Shown here in pieces: positions 22,167 to 34,344 of a stretch of 64,000 nt of DNA. The stretch lies in NCBI GenBank assembly GCA_963377175.1, contig CAUJNA010003505.1:1423202-1487201 (forward strand), written 5' to 3'. Source of the DNA: Effrenium voratum (lineage: Eukaryota > Sar > Dinophyceae > Suessiales > Symbiodiniaceae). The stretch's first letter is position 1; every line of letters begins with the position of its first letter. The notes under the pieces were generated by a model that did not search any database, had not been told where the DNA came from, and saw nothing but the letters and a program-made list of their open reading frames with translations. Both the position numbers and the translations under genes were made by a program.

Positions 22167-22264
22167 GGCCAAGTCAGTGGTTCGGTTAGCCACCTAGGGT
22201 CAAAACCCGCGAAAGGTGAAGTCCATCTAGGAACCTGGGTTGCTAACGATATGCTGACTTGGCC
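22167..22264. repeat. Hairpin with GGCCAAGTCAG termini (MITE-like)
   Basis: A 98-nt element begins GGCCAAGTCAG and ends CTGACTTGGCC, a perfect 11-nt terminal inverted repeat. Inside it, further partial complementarity (GTTAGCCACC against GGGTTGCTAAC) extends the stem. No clear target-site duplication. Confidence 0.65.
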
Positions 22265-23394
22265 ATAGAACCAAGCAGGGATCCTTTACAAGAATCCGTG
22301 AGCGGCTTGTTTGGCTCTGGATCGTTCATCTGTGGGCGGTCTTTTTTGGCCTGGACCATCTCGCTTTTCATGTTCTGGGCAACTAGCGACCCACAAATGG
22401 AACACTAGAGTCCTGGAGTCAGCGACTAAGCGTGTCAATTGGTGGCTTCATTGAAGAAGCTTCCACTATGATAGACTCAACAAGCCAAAGCTGTGACTTG
22501 CTCCCATGCTGAAAGTGACCAAGAGCTCCCGCCATCTCCCTCCCAGGCTGCGCTTGGGTTCCATCCACTGGCCCCATGACTTCCCAAAGTCAAATATTCC
22601 TTGTTAAAATTCATGGGAACTTTGATATACTTCAGATTCCTGTGGAGTAGCGATTAGTAGTTAGGGAGGTGAGAAACAAATCCCAAGATTCTTCCCCACC
22701 CTGAAAAGGAAAAGCGGGGGAGGAAATATAAAAAAAAGCTCAAAAGACCAACTGATCATTTCCCCATGCTACACAGTGCTACACGTTACTGGGTCATCAC
22801 AAAGCAATACTAAACCACTTCTAAAGCTATACTGCGCTGTACTGGACGAGCACAAAGCAATACTAACACAATTCTTACCCAGTACTTTAAGCAGTACTTC
22901 CTGAGAGACTACTTGAGTAGGGCCATTCCCCCTATTGAACCCCCACCCCCAAATTGTTCGAGGCGGGGGGTCCTTCTCTGCACAACCGTACTACTCTGAT
23001 AATCCGGGTTCAACGTTAACCCCCAGAACCAATCAACAAGACACTCCGCCAGTCCTTCTCCAGGCTTCCCCATATTCAAAGAAACTCCAAATGGTGATAT
23101 GTTATATCTGCCAAAAAGGCAAATATAGGTCTGCCAACCCCCGTCCTTGGCCTGGCTTCCCCGCCCCGTCCGCATCGCTCCCCGAGCGCAGCCCTTGGAT
23201 CTTCCGCTCCGTGCTTGGACGCACCGAGGAGTTTAGCAGGCCGCAGCCCCGCAGAAAGCCTGAGCAAAGCCGCACATCTTCCCAGAGGAAACTACGAATT
23301 GGCTCCCCTCTTGTTGGGCTGCTTTCTAACCGCCGTCTTTTGGCGCCTGGATCTTAAAACGCCGCTCTTTGGCGGGAGGTTAAAACCCCGCAGA

Positions 23395-23560
23395 ACTGGG
23401 GCGGCTGGACCTCGGCTTCCCGCCAGAAATGGGATCGCCCGGGCCGGGGAGCTGAAGATCTCGTCCGGGAAGCGGCGGCCCACCACCGGCACCACCACCT
23501 TCCGCGCCTTTGGGCCCACCAGTCCTGCCAGCCATCTGGCAGCCGGGAAGCCGGGCCTCC
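23395..23560 (-). CDS. Exon-like island VVVPVVGRRFPDEIFSSPAR
   Basis: Minus-strand GC-rich segment reading ARKVVVPVVGRRFPDEIF then SSPARAIPFLAGS. It looks more protein-like than the plus-strand frames. No family recognised; limits approximate. Confidence 0.35.
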
Positions 23561-23761
23561 CCCCACACCCCCTCCGGTTCCCTAACCGGTTTACCAAGGT
23601 GCCATTTCATCTTTTTCAGCCAGAGCCATATGGCCATGAGTCAAAACTCCCGTACCCCCAGTGAACATCTCAATCCCCTCTAAAATAGGTTCTAAAATGG
23701 GAATTCACCTACCAACCAAAATGGGATCCAAAACGATTTTGGCAACCACAGCCATATGGTT

Positions 23762-23880
23762 CCATTCGGCCGACGCGACGTTGAAAATTGTCCTTTCCGC
23801 GAGGTGCAGAAGGACGCTTCGATGACCGTCAGCCATTGGCTCTCCTCGCCCATCTACCGCATCTCTGGCTTTTTGCGGGC
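23762..23880 (-). CDS. Exon-like island DGHRSVLLHLAERTIFNVAS
   Basis: Minus-strand segment reading RDAVDGRGEPMADGHRSVLL then HLAERTIFNVASAEW. Protein-like composition; limits and gene assignment unknown. Confidence 0.35.
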
Positions 23881-25029
23881 TGTACATCCCAACATGGAAG
23901 CAAGTCATACCCATTTGATACAGCGGCAGGATGTGAGCCCTCAGGATTTAAGTTCACATAAGATATGGGTCCATTGACAAGGGCCCCTTTGATACTTTCG
24001 CGCAGGCAAGGTGCACCACGAAACTCGAATTATGCGAGCAAGCTGTGACTCATGTGGGTGCTTGCCTACTCATGTAAACTACAAGAAGCATATGTAAGGG
24101 AAACGATACTCATTATGGTAAGCCAAACGCTTCAAGCAACTTGGCCCTTGAGCCGCTCAAAGCTTCGCGGTCAGCAATCTGTTGAATGTGTAAAAATCAG
24201 GAGGCCTCACGGTTGCAAATTAAGTGACCCGTTCCAACAAGGGGTTCCGGGATGCTACGCACACAGTCACATGGTGCAAGCTTTTAGCAGATCCCGCTAA
24301 GTCTTCCCATGCACACCTCCCAACTTGTATATAAATTCCCGAATTCGGTCCAAAGGGTCCCACCAACCAAATCAAGTTCAGGCATGAGGCAGTCCCAGTG
24401 TTGACATATCCAGAAAGGCCATGTGTCTTTTGTGCCCCTGAGGGCACAGCACCAAGCGGAAGCGGACCTGAAGGCCACTTCTTTTGCTCGACCGGCGAAT
24501 GTGTGGTGCGAAACTGTTAACGTCCCTCCTGTCAGTATCCGATTATCCATATCTTGGGGCCAATATTTGGGTGGCTCTCTAGCTTAAATGAGTCCTGTGG
24601 GCTCCTTTCAAATGCGAACAAACAAATCAGGACGGAAACTAATACATTCCAAGAGCGAGGAGTACTTAGAGGTACGAGAGGTTACAATGGAAGCCGACAT
24701 CCTTCTGGAAGCCCAAAACATCCACTTCATGATTCAATGATTGGAGAAAGCGTACCCTTGTGCCAGAAGCACGCGACACGCAAAAAAGTGGCTATGCCCC
24801 GAGTTGTGACAAGGTTCTGTGACTTCAATCCGAGAGCAAAACTGCCGCTGTCGCCCCAAAATTTTCCCAGACATGCTTGATGCTAGTCCATGCTTGGGCT
24901 CGTCTCAAAATCGGGAATATAGAGAACTCAAACAAATGGTTGGCTTGCTTGTGGTATCCCTTTGAACAACCCCATAAGGGTACCCTCGTAAAACGTTCCA
25001 CCATATTTAGTGAACCTTTTAAAATAACC

Positions 25030-25148
25030 GGGATCCTTACATCATACACCTGAACACTGCCCTGTAAATGGTGGTGTCCCTTCATTTTGCTGGAAAAAGC
25101 CACATGTTTCAAAGGGTTGCAAAATGAATTTATTTTAAGGAGCCCTGA
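25030..25148. repeat. Dispersed repeat, copy 1
   Basis: About 118 nt from GGGATCCTTACATCATACAC to AAGGAGCCCTG, matching 34345-34460 with scattered substitutions and small indels. Both copies are in direct orientation in non-coding DNA. Family unknown. Confidence 0.75.
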
Positions 25149-26794
25149 ATAACTTCCACGGACATTTCCTGAAACACTGTGGAAACCCCTCGGCTTCCGG
25201 GATGCCTACCAAAAATAAGCCGCGGAAGGCCGAGAATTGTGGAGGCCACCTCTCTGCAAGGAACGCGCATCCATTGTGGCCAGTGGACTCTTCGGTTTCA
25301 TGTAGCTTTCCTTCTAAAATCGGAAAGTCGTCTTTGTGGATGGATAGTCTGACAGAAAATCCAGAGGACACCCAGCTATTCGGGGGGGTCCAGCTTGTTC
25401 TTGGCCCACCGAACTTCTGGGAACAAGAACAATCCAGGAAGGGCCGCCCGGTATCTCACTGAGTAAATTGGGCGAAAGAAGTCGAAGCCGAAGCCGTTTG
25501 CTTCCCAAGATTTGTTGAAAGTCTCACCTGACAGCTTCACTAAGCCTCAAGCCATGCAGTCAGCCGCAAAGCGTCGAGGCAGCAGTCCGACATAGGACCT
25601 GGCGTTTTGTGAAGCTACGGATGCGCCAAGCGCATGGCGCCCACCGTTGGTTCCTTGTTGTTTCCAACCAAAACATCACCACACCGACGGTTTACTCCCT
25701 TGAAGCCCCGAAAATGGCCCAGTGTGATGTTTGATCCATCCGTAAAAAGGACGGAACAAAGCCGGCTTCTCGCAAGAGTAAGTCATTCACAGTCGCTGCT
25801 AAACCTATCCACCACTTGGCAAACATAGCGGTCTGGCCTTGCAAGTTTCACCAAAACTGAACACAGCACAGCTGCCCTTGGTTAAACTTATCGTGGCCCA
25901 CCAAAAAGGAGCCTTACGGCAGGACTCTTCCAAGGGTTGAGGACCAAACAATCTATGACTGCAGCACTTGTCAACGCAAATCTCTTGCCTGGCATTAAAC
26001 CAGGGACCTCCCCCCCTCCAGCCGCAAACCCGACGCAAATGCCTCTCCCCGCTGGCCAGTTGCGACTCCCTGCGCTTGCCGTCCTTGGAGTCCTGAACGA
26101 GCCACGATTCCAACGAAATCGGAGCCTCTGATTCGAGGTGCTCTTTGGGCTGCCTTCTGGCTGACCAAACTCCAAGGGTACCCTCCAACGTAATGCGCCC
26201 ATGTCCTTTTGGCATTGGATTCCACTGAGAAGTGAAAAAGGAACCTCTGGCCAGTGGGTTCCACTGGTGTTGATGCTGGACTCCTTCTGGAGAAAAAATA
26301 TGATGGACTCGACTGAGAACTGAACAGCGAGCAAACTGAAACCAGAACTCGTCTACTAGCATGGCTAAAACCAAAAAGGCCGCATTTGGCAAAGGCGCAC
26401 TTGAGGAGCGCTGGATAAATTCCGTGCTTCACGAAACCGAAACCCAGAAAGGACCTCTGTGCCCCGGAGACACTCCCGCCAGTGTCTAGGAAAGCACACA
26501 CACACAGGTAGTTCCGAAAGGATCTATTGCACTTCCTGGCTGGTTTGCGAGAGGATGCGTCCCATAGCCTTGTTTCCCAGAACAGCCAAAGGGGAGAGAT
26601 CTGTACGGGATTGGGAAGCTTCTATCCCAATTGGTTTGCAAGCAAGGCTTTCAGTTTGCATTGGGTTTCGGATAGAACCATAGGCTGAACTACCAACTGT
26701 GTTTACAAATTCACAGGACGACAAAGATAATAAGGTGTACACCTAAACAGGAATGGATGAAAGTAGATGCTTCAAAGCGCTTTAAAACACTTTT

Positions 26795-26967
26795 GGATTC
26801 AAGATTCAAGCTTCCCAGGACTAGATCTGGAATCTTGAGCCCACGAGCCATCCGGATAAAAACGCTTCAAAGCTTTAAAGCATGTTTGGGGGGGGGGGGG
26901 GGGGGCAGACTGGATTCAAGATTCCAGATCTAGAGTCCTGGAAATCTTGAATATTGAATATTGAATC
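26795..26967. repeat. Foldback repeat with G20 loop
   Basis: The segment GGATTCAAGATT...GGAATCTTGA (26795-26838) is repeated in inverted form at 26912-26967, giving arms of about 45-50 nt separated by roughly 75 nt that include a run of about 20 G. A second G run (about 27004-27017) follows a T8 run. Confidence 0.75.
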
Positions 26968-28429
26968 CAACAGTGCGTTAAAGCGCGTTATTTTTTTTTG
27001 TTTGGGGGGGGGGGGGGCCAGACTGCTCTGTCTCAACAATGTTCTGAGGGAGGCTGTTTCTTGATAACCCCAAACACCGTCAAACACATGGGTGTGGCCC
27101 AAAATTAAGCAGCTGAGGTTACGCAGGTTGTAGTCTACTTTTTCCATTTACCAGGTTCCATTATTGGACCCGACTTTTTGAGCCACGCGTAGCCTCAAGA
27201 TAAAGAACCATCCCCCATTTTCCCCTCGCTCCTGCGAAGCGCGGAGCTCGGCGTTGTCCTTTGACCTCAACCCGGAGTTTTCTGGGTCGTCAGGCTGATC
27301 TCAGGCATTCGCACAGCCGAGCCTGTTGAGAAACCCCATGGGTTCATCCACCAGCCACAAGCAAAGAGCCCTCCTGCTGGGTCGAGGGCTAGAAGTACGA
27401 GCTGAACTTGGGAAATGGGAGCTCGGCCATTTTTCAAAACGATCCCTGCAAAGAATTGGAGGGAAACAGTGGATCCGACGTTGAATCGAGACATTGGTTG
27501 CCACCCTGCGTTGACACGGTCGTTGGGAAAATCACGGACCCGTTTTGGACCCCCGGTCAAAGGCGCTATGGTACAGTACGTGGCAACCCTCACCTTCGTT
27601 CAAGTCAAAAGCGTCTGACCCGCGAAATGGCGGACAGAACAAACGATCGGTTTATGTGTGCGCGTGTGTAATTCTTTGGCCCTGGTTCCCCCTCAGCGCC
27701 AAAAACGGGACCGTGCACCTTGGAAGCGCTTGGCGATTCGGCGAGCACGTCTTGGCGCGCAACCTGTTTCTCTTTTCACGGTAGACGTTCTGGCTTGGTT
27801 GTGACATGGTGTACCCAAACCCATGTAAATGCAACGGGCGGCCAAACTCTGAGGGCCCCACGCCGTGGCTCGCATGGCCCGCAACTCCTCCAGGACCTTC
27901 CGATTTGAGTGCGGCTTCGGAAGCCGCACACTCCTTTTCCGTTCATCCTCGGAAAATGGACCGGACATGGGTGGTTTCCGAACCAAATGGGCAAAAGAGT
28001 GGGAGCCAAAGTGGGCTCGGATATCCTTCAACTTTCGATTATGTTTTTTTTGGAATGCCAAAAAGGTATTTCCTTGCAAAAACACCTGCACAGGGGTCCG
28101 CATTTTGAGATATGGACGCACATGGATAAAACAAACCAAGCTGGCTACAGCAGCTCCCCCGCCCAGAAAGACAAGGGAAGGAGCCTGTACCACTGGTGCA
28201 GCTTGATCACTCCCCCGGATGTTTCAGAATCAAACCAGTGGAACCTTGGTGCGCCTTTGATTGAGGATCCTCTTAAGTGAGGCCGAAGAAAAACATCCCC
28301 CCGAAAAAGAAAAAAAAGAGAGTGCCCCCATGTAATCAGACAGACCCAAATAAAAAACATATAAATTACTCTGCAAGACTCTTGGTCCGAACCTGCTTGG
28401 TTCAAAGCTGCCACTGTTCTGCATCTCAT

Positions 28430-29290
28430 GAAAACAATACTGCTCGCTTTCGGGATGCTCGCACTCGCAGCTTTCGGGGCATCAGTCTATTATAACTCTG
28501 CATGTCACAAGGTTCTACTTTGCAACACGCACACACACCTGTTTACGCATATAGCCATACAAACAGCAATGGAGCCGCTGCTGACAACGGCGAAAAATTG
28601 GACAGCTCGGCCTTTGCGTACTGACAATGACCAACAGGAATCAATGTCTTGCACAGCGCTCGACGGCCAGCATGCAGTCCATTCAGGGGAATGGATATCA
28701 ACCCCTGACCTCTTTCCGGTTTGGTGCAAAATGCTCCTGGGACTCCCCCAAACCATTGTCTACTTAAAGAAGGTGCCCGGTCCCTTCCGGCAACGCTCTG
28801 CGTCGCTCCGTTTCCAGCTGTGATGCAGCCACAAAAATTCGCATGGGCGGCGGCCGATCCCTCAAGCACTCGACATTTGCAGGTCAGAAAGAGAGAATCA
28901 ACATATTTGAGATTCAAACCACGAACAATGCTGTCGCAACAAGTCTGTTGACCATCGCAGGCAAGCCTCCTTTCCACCCTGGGACCCCGGCAGCACCGGT
29001 GGGTGGCTGGATCTGCGCCAATTTGGCGCGCCAGGCGTCGCCCTCCTCGAAATCATGCGATCGACTCCCTCAAGCGAGCGCGGAGAGGATCCGCTCCGAA
29101 TTCTTTGCCACCCCACTTGGATTCATCCCCCAATGGAACTTGCTTTGCGCCACTTTGGATTCCGGAACATTCAATGTGTGCCGGACCGATTAGATTCGTT
29201 GTAGTGGGTTATCACGTGACCTTGCGCAACAGAGCTTAGAGACAAACGGTGCCATAGCTGTGTGTGCTTATCAGTGAACCACCAAGCTCA
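28430..29290. other. Non-coding stretch with weak exon-like segments
   Basis: A minus-strand segment at about 28990-29060 reads DFEEGDAWRAKLAQIQPPTG and could be an exon. Another at about 27890-27960 reads RLPKPHSNRKVLEELRAM. Neither can be tied to a gene. The rest shows no feature beyond a short CA run near 28532. Confidence 0.3.
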
Positions 29291-29499
29291 TAGCCCAGGA
29301 CATTTCTGATATTTCTTCAATATCCATTGCTTGAGACTTCCACACCAGTTGCGCGGGCCACAGGGAGCGCGCATGCGAACAAAACCCTCACAGAACCCAC
29401 AGAACAGCCACACAAGGCAAGCTTCACTCTGCTTGCGCTCGCCAAGTGAGAGCGGGCAATGCTTGCACCTAGCGCAACTACTGACGTCATCAACAGTGA

Positions 29500-29900
29500 A
29501 TGGCACTGCGACCTGCCCAAGACCCACACCAAAGCCACCCAAAACCCACACGAAACCAAAACGCACTCGAAACCCGCACAAAAAAAACCCACACAAAATA
29601 AACCCAACACTTAAGCCAACACCGACACACGAACCCCTTGCAAAATGCACCCCAAACCCGCGCCACACAAAACCCACTCGATCCCCCAAAAACCAAAAAA
29701 CGACAAAACCCTGCTAAAACCCACGCAAAACCCACGCAAAACCCACGCAAAACAACAACATCCACCATATCCACCTAAAACCCACCCAACAACCACACAA
29801 AAATCCCACACAGCAACCCACACAAAATCCACACAAAACCCACACAAAAACCCACATGAACCCCACCCACGGAGCATCTACACAAAACCCGCAGTTTCCA
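29500..29900. repeat. AAAACCCACAC-type C/A-rich array
   Basis: About 400 nt dominated by A and C, with AAAACCCAC(A/G)C units at 10-14-nt spacing; three near-perfect CCCACGCAAAA units lie at about 29718-29750. Guanine is almost absent from the plus strand. Related to, but not, the plant-type telomere CCCTAAA. ORFs across it are repeat shadows. Confidence 0.8.
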
Positions 29901-30152
29901 TGTATGCTGGCAACACACTGGGCCAGATCAAAGGGCCAGACCAGCTCAAAATCAATCACGCATCGCCGCATCACCCTTCAGAGTTTGCGAAGGCATCGGC
30001 ACGAAGAAGGAGAAACCACACACAGACACAAATCCACACGTAGATTCTGTTCCGGCGAAGCGTCTGAGATTCAGGCATTCGGGCATTTTTCAATCTGGGG
30101 CACACGCCTGCCGTCAAAGCTCGCAGAAATCCCATGATCAAATGGAAAACTC

Positions 30153-31460
30153 TCAGCGCCTAGCCTCCTCCAGGGCCTTGCGGATGCGGTCGACGGAGTC
30201 TTGCTCCTCGGCCAGCTCAGCCTCCTGCTGCTTGGCCCAATTCTTCATGCTCTCCTTCACATCCTGCCCAGCCTTCTCGTACTCCTTGTTCCAGGCATCG
30301 AAGGCCTTCTCTGCGTCCTTCGTGTCCTCAAAGACACCCAGCAGATACCTGTTGCCGAAAGAATCGATCGCCTCCGACTTGTACAGCTTCTCAGCAGTAC
30401 CCCAGTTGTGCTTGAACTCGCCCTCAACCGAAGCAGGCTCCTTGGCCAGGTCCGCCAACATCTCCTCATCCAGAGGAGGCACGGGGCTGTCTGACCACTT
30501 CGGCAACTCCTTCCAAATCTGCTTCACGATGTCAGCCTTGGTCTTGCCTGGCATCTCCTTCTGGGAGCGGAAGAACTTCTTCAGCTGCGTCACCTCCTTC
30601 TCCACCTCCTGACGTGCCTCGTAGTACTCACCCACAAGCGTCCCCAGGGTCTTCACCCACTCCTCTTGCAGCTCCCCATTGGCGTAAGACTCCGCCTCGG
30701 ACTCGCTGTGGTCCTTCTTGTAGGCCTCGAGCTTCTCCTTATACTGGTTGGCATAGTCACCTAGCTTCTCAAACAGGACCCGGGGCATCATCACCTTGAA
30801 GTCCTCGCCAGCAGCTGGGATCGAAAAGTCCTTGAACATTGCGTCAAGGTCTTTGAAGCCCTTGGAGTCTTCCTTCAGCTTCTCAAGAGTCTTCACGTTG
30901 TTGTCGTGGTGCTCCGCGTCGTTGGCAATCGCAAACAGCTCCTCCAAAGGAGAACTGTCGGGATACTCCTTGCCCTCTTTCTCCGCCATGGCCATCTTCC
31001 GGCTGGCAGTAGCCCAGCGACGGTCAGCATCACGGTCGATTTCCACGGTCTCCGATTTCAAGCCGAAGTCGTAGCCCACCAGGCCGGACCTTTTCTGCAA
31101 AGCCTGGTAGTCGGGGGCCCTCATCGCCTCCTCCTTCTTGTAGTCCTCCCTCTCGTTGTCGAAGAACTTCTGGAGGACCTTGCCGAAGGCCGCAATCTTC
31201 TCCTGATCCACTGTCTTCTTGAAGTCATCGCCTGACCTGAACTTCTTGTTGAACTCGTTCTGGGCCTGCTTCAACAGCAGAGCCTGATCGTCCTTGCTCA
31301 GGGTGTCCTTCCAGGCGTAGAAGTCGTCCTTGAATCCCCGCATGGCTGTGCGGCTTTGCCTCGCGGGTGTGCCTGTCGTCACGAAGGACGACTGGGACAC
31401 TAGGAGGTATGTGCCCACGCCCAGCAGGGCGGCTGGCAGCAAGCGCAGGGACTGCGGCAT
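30153..31460 (-). CDS. Unrecognised charged protein with plastid-type presequence (copy A)
   Basis: An uninterrupted 435-aa ORF. Residues 6-21 form a hydrophobic signal-peptide-like core (LRLLPAALLGVGTYLL); then come FVTT at 26-29 and an S/T/R-rich stretch (ARQSRTAMRG), the pattern of peridinin-dinoflagellate plastid presequences that open with an F-V motif after signal cleavage. I see no second membrane segment. The mature part is K/E/D-rich and predominantly helical, with no motif I recognise, so no function is assigned. Nearly identical at nucleotide level to the tandem copies 28 kb to the right, but its stop codon (TGA), 3' flank and residues 23-28 differ. The start is chosen because the upstream 59-nt leader and AG acceptor are shared with the other copies. 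Confidence 0.9.
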   Translation of the reverse strand: MPQSLRLLPAALLGVGTYLLVSQSSFVTTGTPARQSRTAMRGFKDDFYAWKDTLSKDDQALLLKQAQNEFNKKFRSGDDFKKTVDQEKIAAFGKVLQKFFDNEREDYKKEEAMRAPDYQALQKRSGLVGYDFGLKSETVEIDRDADRRWATASRKMAMAEKEGKEYPDSSPLEELFAIANDAEHHDNNVKTLEKLKEDSKGFKDLDAMFKDFSIPAAGEDFKVMMPRVLFEKLGDYANQYKEKLEAYKKDHSESEAESYANGELQEEWVKTLGTLVGEYYEARQEVEKEVTQLKKFFRSQKEMPGKTKADIVKQIWKELPKWSDSPVPPLDEEMLADLAKEPASVEGEFKHNWGTAEKLYKSEAIDSFGNRYLLGVFEDTKDAEKAFDAWNKEYEKAGQDVKESMKNWAKQQEAELAEEQDSVDRIRKALEEARR

Positions 31461-31540
31461 GTCTGACGGCTAGGACTTATGAGACACGAGTCTCCTATGA
31501 GTGCCTCGTATAAAAACAGCTGCCGGACGTCACGCCAAGA
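31461..31540 (-). promoter_or_regulatory. 5' leader and probable trans-splice acceptor of copy A
   Basis: Homology with the leaders of the tandem copies runs 59 nt upstream of the ATG and stops at an AG (31520-31521): GGCAG|CTGTTTTTATACG here, GTAG|CTGTCTTTATCAG there. Upstream of that AG the copies are unrelated. In dinoflagellates the spliced leader is added at such AGs. The pyrimidine tract is weaker here than in the tandem copies, so copy A may be spliced less well. Confidence 0.6.
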
Positions 31541-31721
31541 GTCAACTGGACGCCCCTCACGTGCCACACACTGGCTCCTCTCTTCACCAAGCCTTTGCAC
31601 TTCCTTTCTTTAAAATCACATGCCGTGGCAATCATAACACTGCCCTTGATCTCTTCGTTTCTATAGAAAAACTCTCTCACAAACCCATCAACCCGTCCAA
31701 TCAGATCGGCCACTCCCCTAG

Positions 31722-31831
31722 CGCGTCTGTCCGGTGGGGCTCGGCCTGGCTCTCCGTCCACTGGAGGTCCATGTCTTTCTCCACCTGCAGCACGAAGTCC
31801 TGCGCCGCCGCGGAGGCCTGGCGTTTTTTTC
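31722..31831 (-). CDS. Exon-like island QDFVLQVEKDMDLQWTESQA
   Basis: Minus-strand segment reading KKRQASAAAQDFVLQVEKDM then DLQWTESQAEPHRTDA, with AG acceptor-like sites at its start. Protein-like and charged; no family recognised. Confidence 0.45.
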
Positions 31832-32365
31832 GCGAGTTCGAGGTCGGGGGCGTCGGGGCCCCTCCCTTCCGCTGGTTCAGTCAGAGCCCGAAAACCCCCC
31901 ACTGGACGAGGAAGCCACAGGAGGCATCTTCACAACTTGAGTTATGGTTGTTGCCTTAGGAAACCTGGCAATGGTGGTCAAACTCCCTGGTCGTGGGGTC
32001 TTCGGACGCTACACATCACCAACAGTTGCCTCAAAACCAAAATCCTGGGCTCAAGTAAACATTCAGCAAAGCATCATGGAAAACAATGTCCAGCATGGTC
32101 ATGGATCTACCTTGGTCTCCAAACAGGCAAACTTCAAAATATGTTGTTCTTACAGTTTCTCTTTGACATGTTTTTACAAGTCAACTTCATAAAGAACAAG
32201 GGCTACCGCATGCCCCTCTTAGTCTCAGACGCTACCACCCTTGAATCTCTTGCTGGATTACCACTACAAAAAGTATTTTTGAAGTGGCAGGAAAAAACAC
32301 ACTACAACTCAATCCAAAAAGACTAAATCTGGAAAACTTCCAACTTAGGAAAATCGGAAAAGCTC

Positions 32366-32778
32366 ACCTTGAGCTCGACCCCCCCCCCCCCTTGCCCGGA
32401 CTTGAGTTTGAGGCTGAGTCTGCAGCTGAGTTGTTGGTCAAGAGTTTGTTTGAGTTTTCTGACAGGGGTTTGGTTGGGGAGGAAATCTGCAGTTTTCCCA
32501 AGAAAACACGACATCAACTCAGTGGCAAAACTAAAACTAAAAACCAACTCAGCAAACAACTCCAAACAAACTCAGACGAACACTAAAAACAAGTCAAATT
32601 GGGAGGGGGAAAAATTGGCGTTTGTGTCTCCCACCCCAAGCCTTTTTTTCTGAGTCTCTTTTCATGTTTTCCGGTGGCAAAATCTGCAGATTTCCTCCCC
32701 AACCACCCCCCCCCCCCTCAACTTGAAAAAAGTCAGCTCCAGCCTCAAACTCAAGTCGGGGGGGTCAAGTGCCGGGCT
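32366..32778. repeat. Foldback element with long inverted arms
   Basis: The left arm (about 32378-32417) contains CCCCCC..GACTTGAGTTTGAGGCTG and is complementary to 32740-32768. An inner arm, GGTTGGGGAGGAAATCTGCAG (32471-32491), is complementary to 32683-32704. The enclosed loop is rich in AACTCAG/AAACTC repeats. It resembles a MITE or foldback transposon of about 400 nt. No coding region; no clear target duplication. Confidence 0.7.
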
Positions 32779-34344
32779 GTTTTGTGTTGGCTACGTTGCA
32801 GGCTGAGTTGTTTCTGCTATGTTTAGTTGTCCTTGTGCTCGTTTTGCCTTCAATTGAGTTGTTTGCTTGTTTTTTGAGTGCTGTTTCTTTCTTGGGGGTG
32901 TTCTGCGCTTCTGAACCCCCCCCTAGATGCTCATCCAAGAAAACCCTGGAGTGCTTGAGTCACAGTTGCCTCACCCAACCTCACCGCCTTTGACTCCTGC
33001 TGGCCTTCTCGTTCATGAGGACAAAGCCCTCTGGCGGCAACATGCATTCTTCCGCCTGCAAAGCAAACATCGACTTGGCAAAACCAGGGACAGCAAGGAC
33101 TATCGAGAACAACTTTTAGGATGGCTGTTGGGGCTTGCCGGACTGGACTCAAGGAGCCATGAGAAGCTCTGCTCCACCTGACCCACTCCATACCCACAAG
33201 CAAGCCGTTGCAGGGCAAATCTCGGATTGCTGGTGGTTTGCTCTCTTGGGATGCGCAGAGTGCACATGAGCTACTGACATGAGATTATTATTGATGAACC
33301 CCCATGTTCCCAAAATCAGCATGGATGGCAATTGCCATCCGCGCAATTGCAGAATAGACAATTCACATAGGACACAAAGACTATCTAGGCTTTGACAAAA
33401 GCTGAGCACCCCGCGAGATCCGACCAGCCCTCATCTTGGGCCATCCCTTGGCTTAAAAGCCCGTGAAGCATGCGCAATTTCTTAAACCATATCCTTCTGG
33501 GTTCCCTTCAAAACAACCCTTGCCCTTTCAAGGGATGGGTTAAGCAACCCGTGCCCTTTAAGCCATCCCTTCTGATCAGACTCTTTACACAACCGTCGCC
33601 CTGGACCCCGCAGGCTCTTCCGAAACGAAGCGCCTGCGCAGGGTCCATGGCGCACGCGCCGGCCTGGCTGCATTCATTACTCTGGCGGTTTAAAAGGTTG
33701 GGCTTGGCGTGGAATTGGGCTGGAACTGGGCTGTAAACCATGTGGACCGTGCCCCCCCAAAGAAAATTGGAGAGCTCTGAAGGTTCAGTTTCAGGGAGCC
33801 GCGTGCGGGCTCTAGTCTCCGGCAGACAGCAGACACCCAATGGCCAGAAGACCCAACTTACGTCAGGGAGACCCGAGTGTCCAAGCGCGAGAAGCCAGCA
33901 GTGCGCAGAAGCCTGTGCAAGTGGGAGAGGATCCAGCCAACCTTTTGAATGTTCCCCACAGAACAGTTTTTGGTACTAACCCCTGAAATTGGTGTTTTCC
34001 ATTTGGTTTCTGAACTCAAGGGATGCCAACTCCAGAAAGGACCAGCACCCACATGGCCCAACTTTTGATTCGCTTCCACCACGAGGTCCGCCAAATTCAC
34101 CTGGTCTGCCTGGACCGGAAATCGGGACCAGAAATCGGGACCGGAAATCGGGGCAGAGCCAAGCACCCGGCAGCCCCGTTGGAGGCGCCATGGGCATGTG
34201 CAGCTCGATGGTCAGCAGCAGCGCCGCCCTACAAAACGTACGCGCGCGCGCGGGGGGGTGGCTTTGTGCTGGCCCCTGCTTGTTTGTCGCTTGTCGACTT
34301 GTTGGCGGCCTATTCTTTTGTGGTGCAGTGGTCTGGGTTTTGCA

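Noticed and set aside
29500..29900. Interstitial telomere
   Set aside because: Units are AAAACCCAC(A/G)C, not CCCTAAA, and are too irregular.
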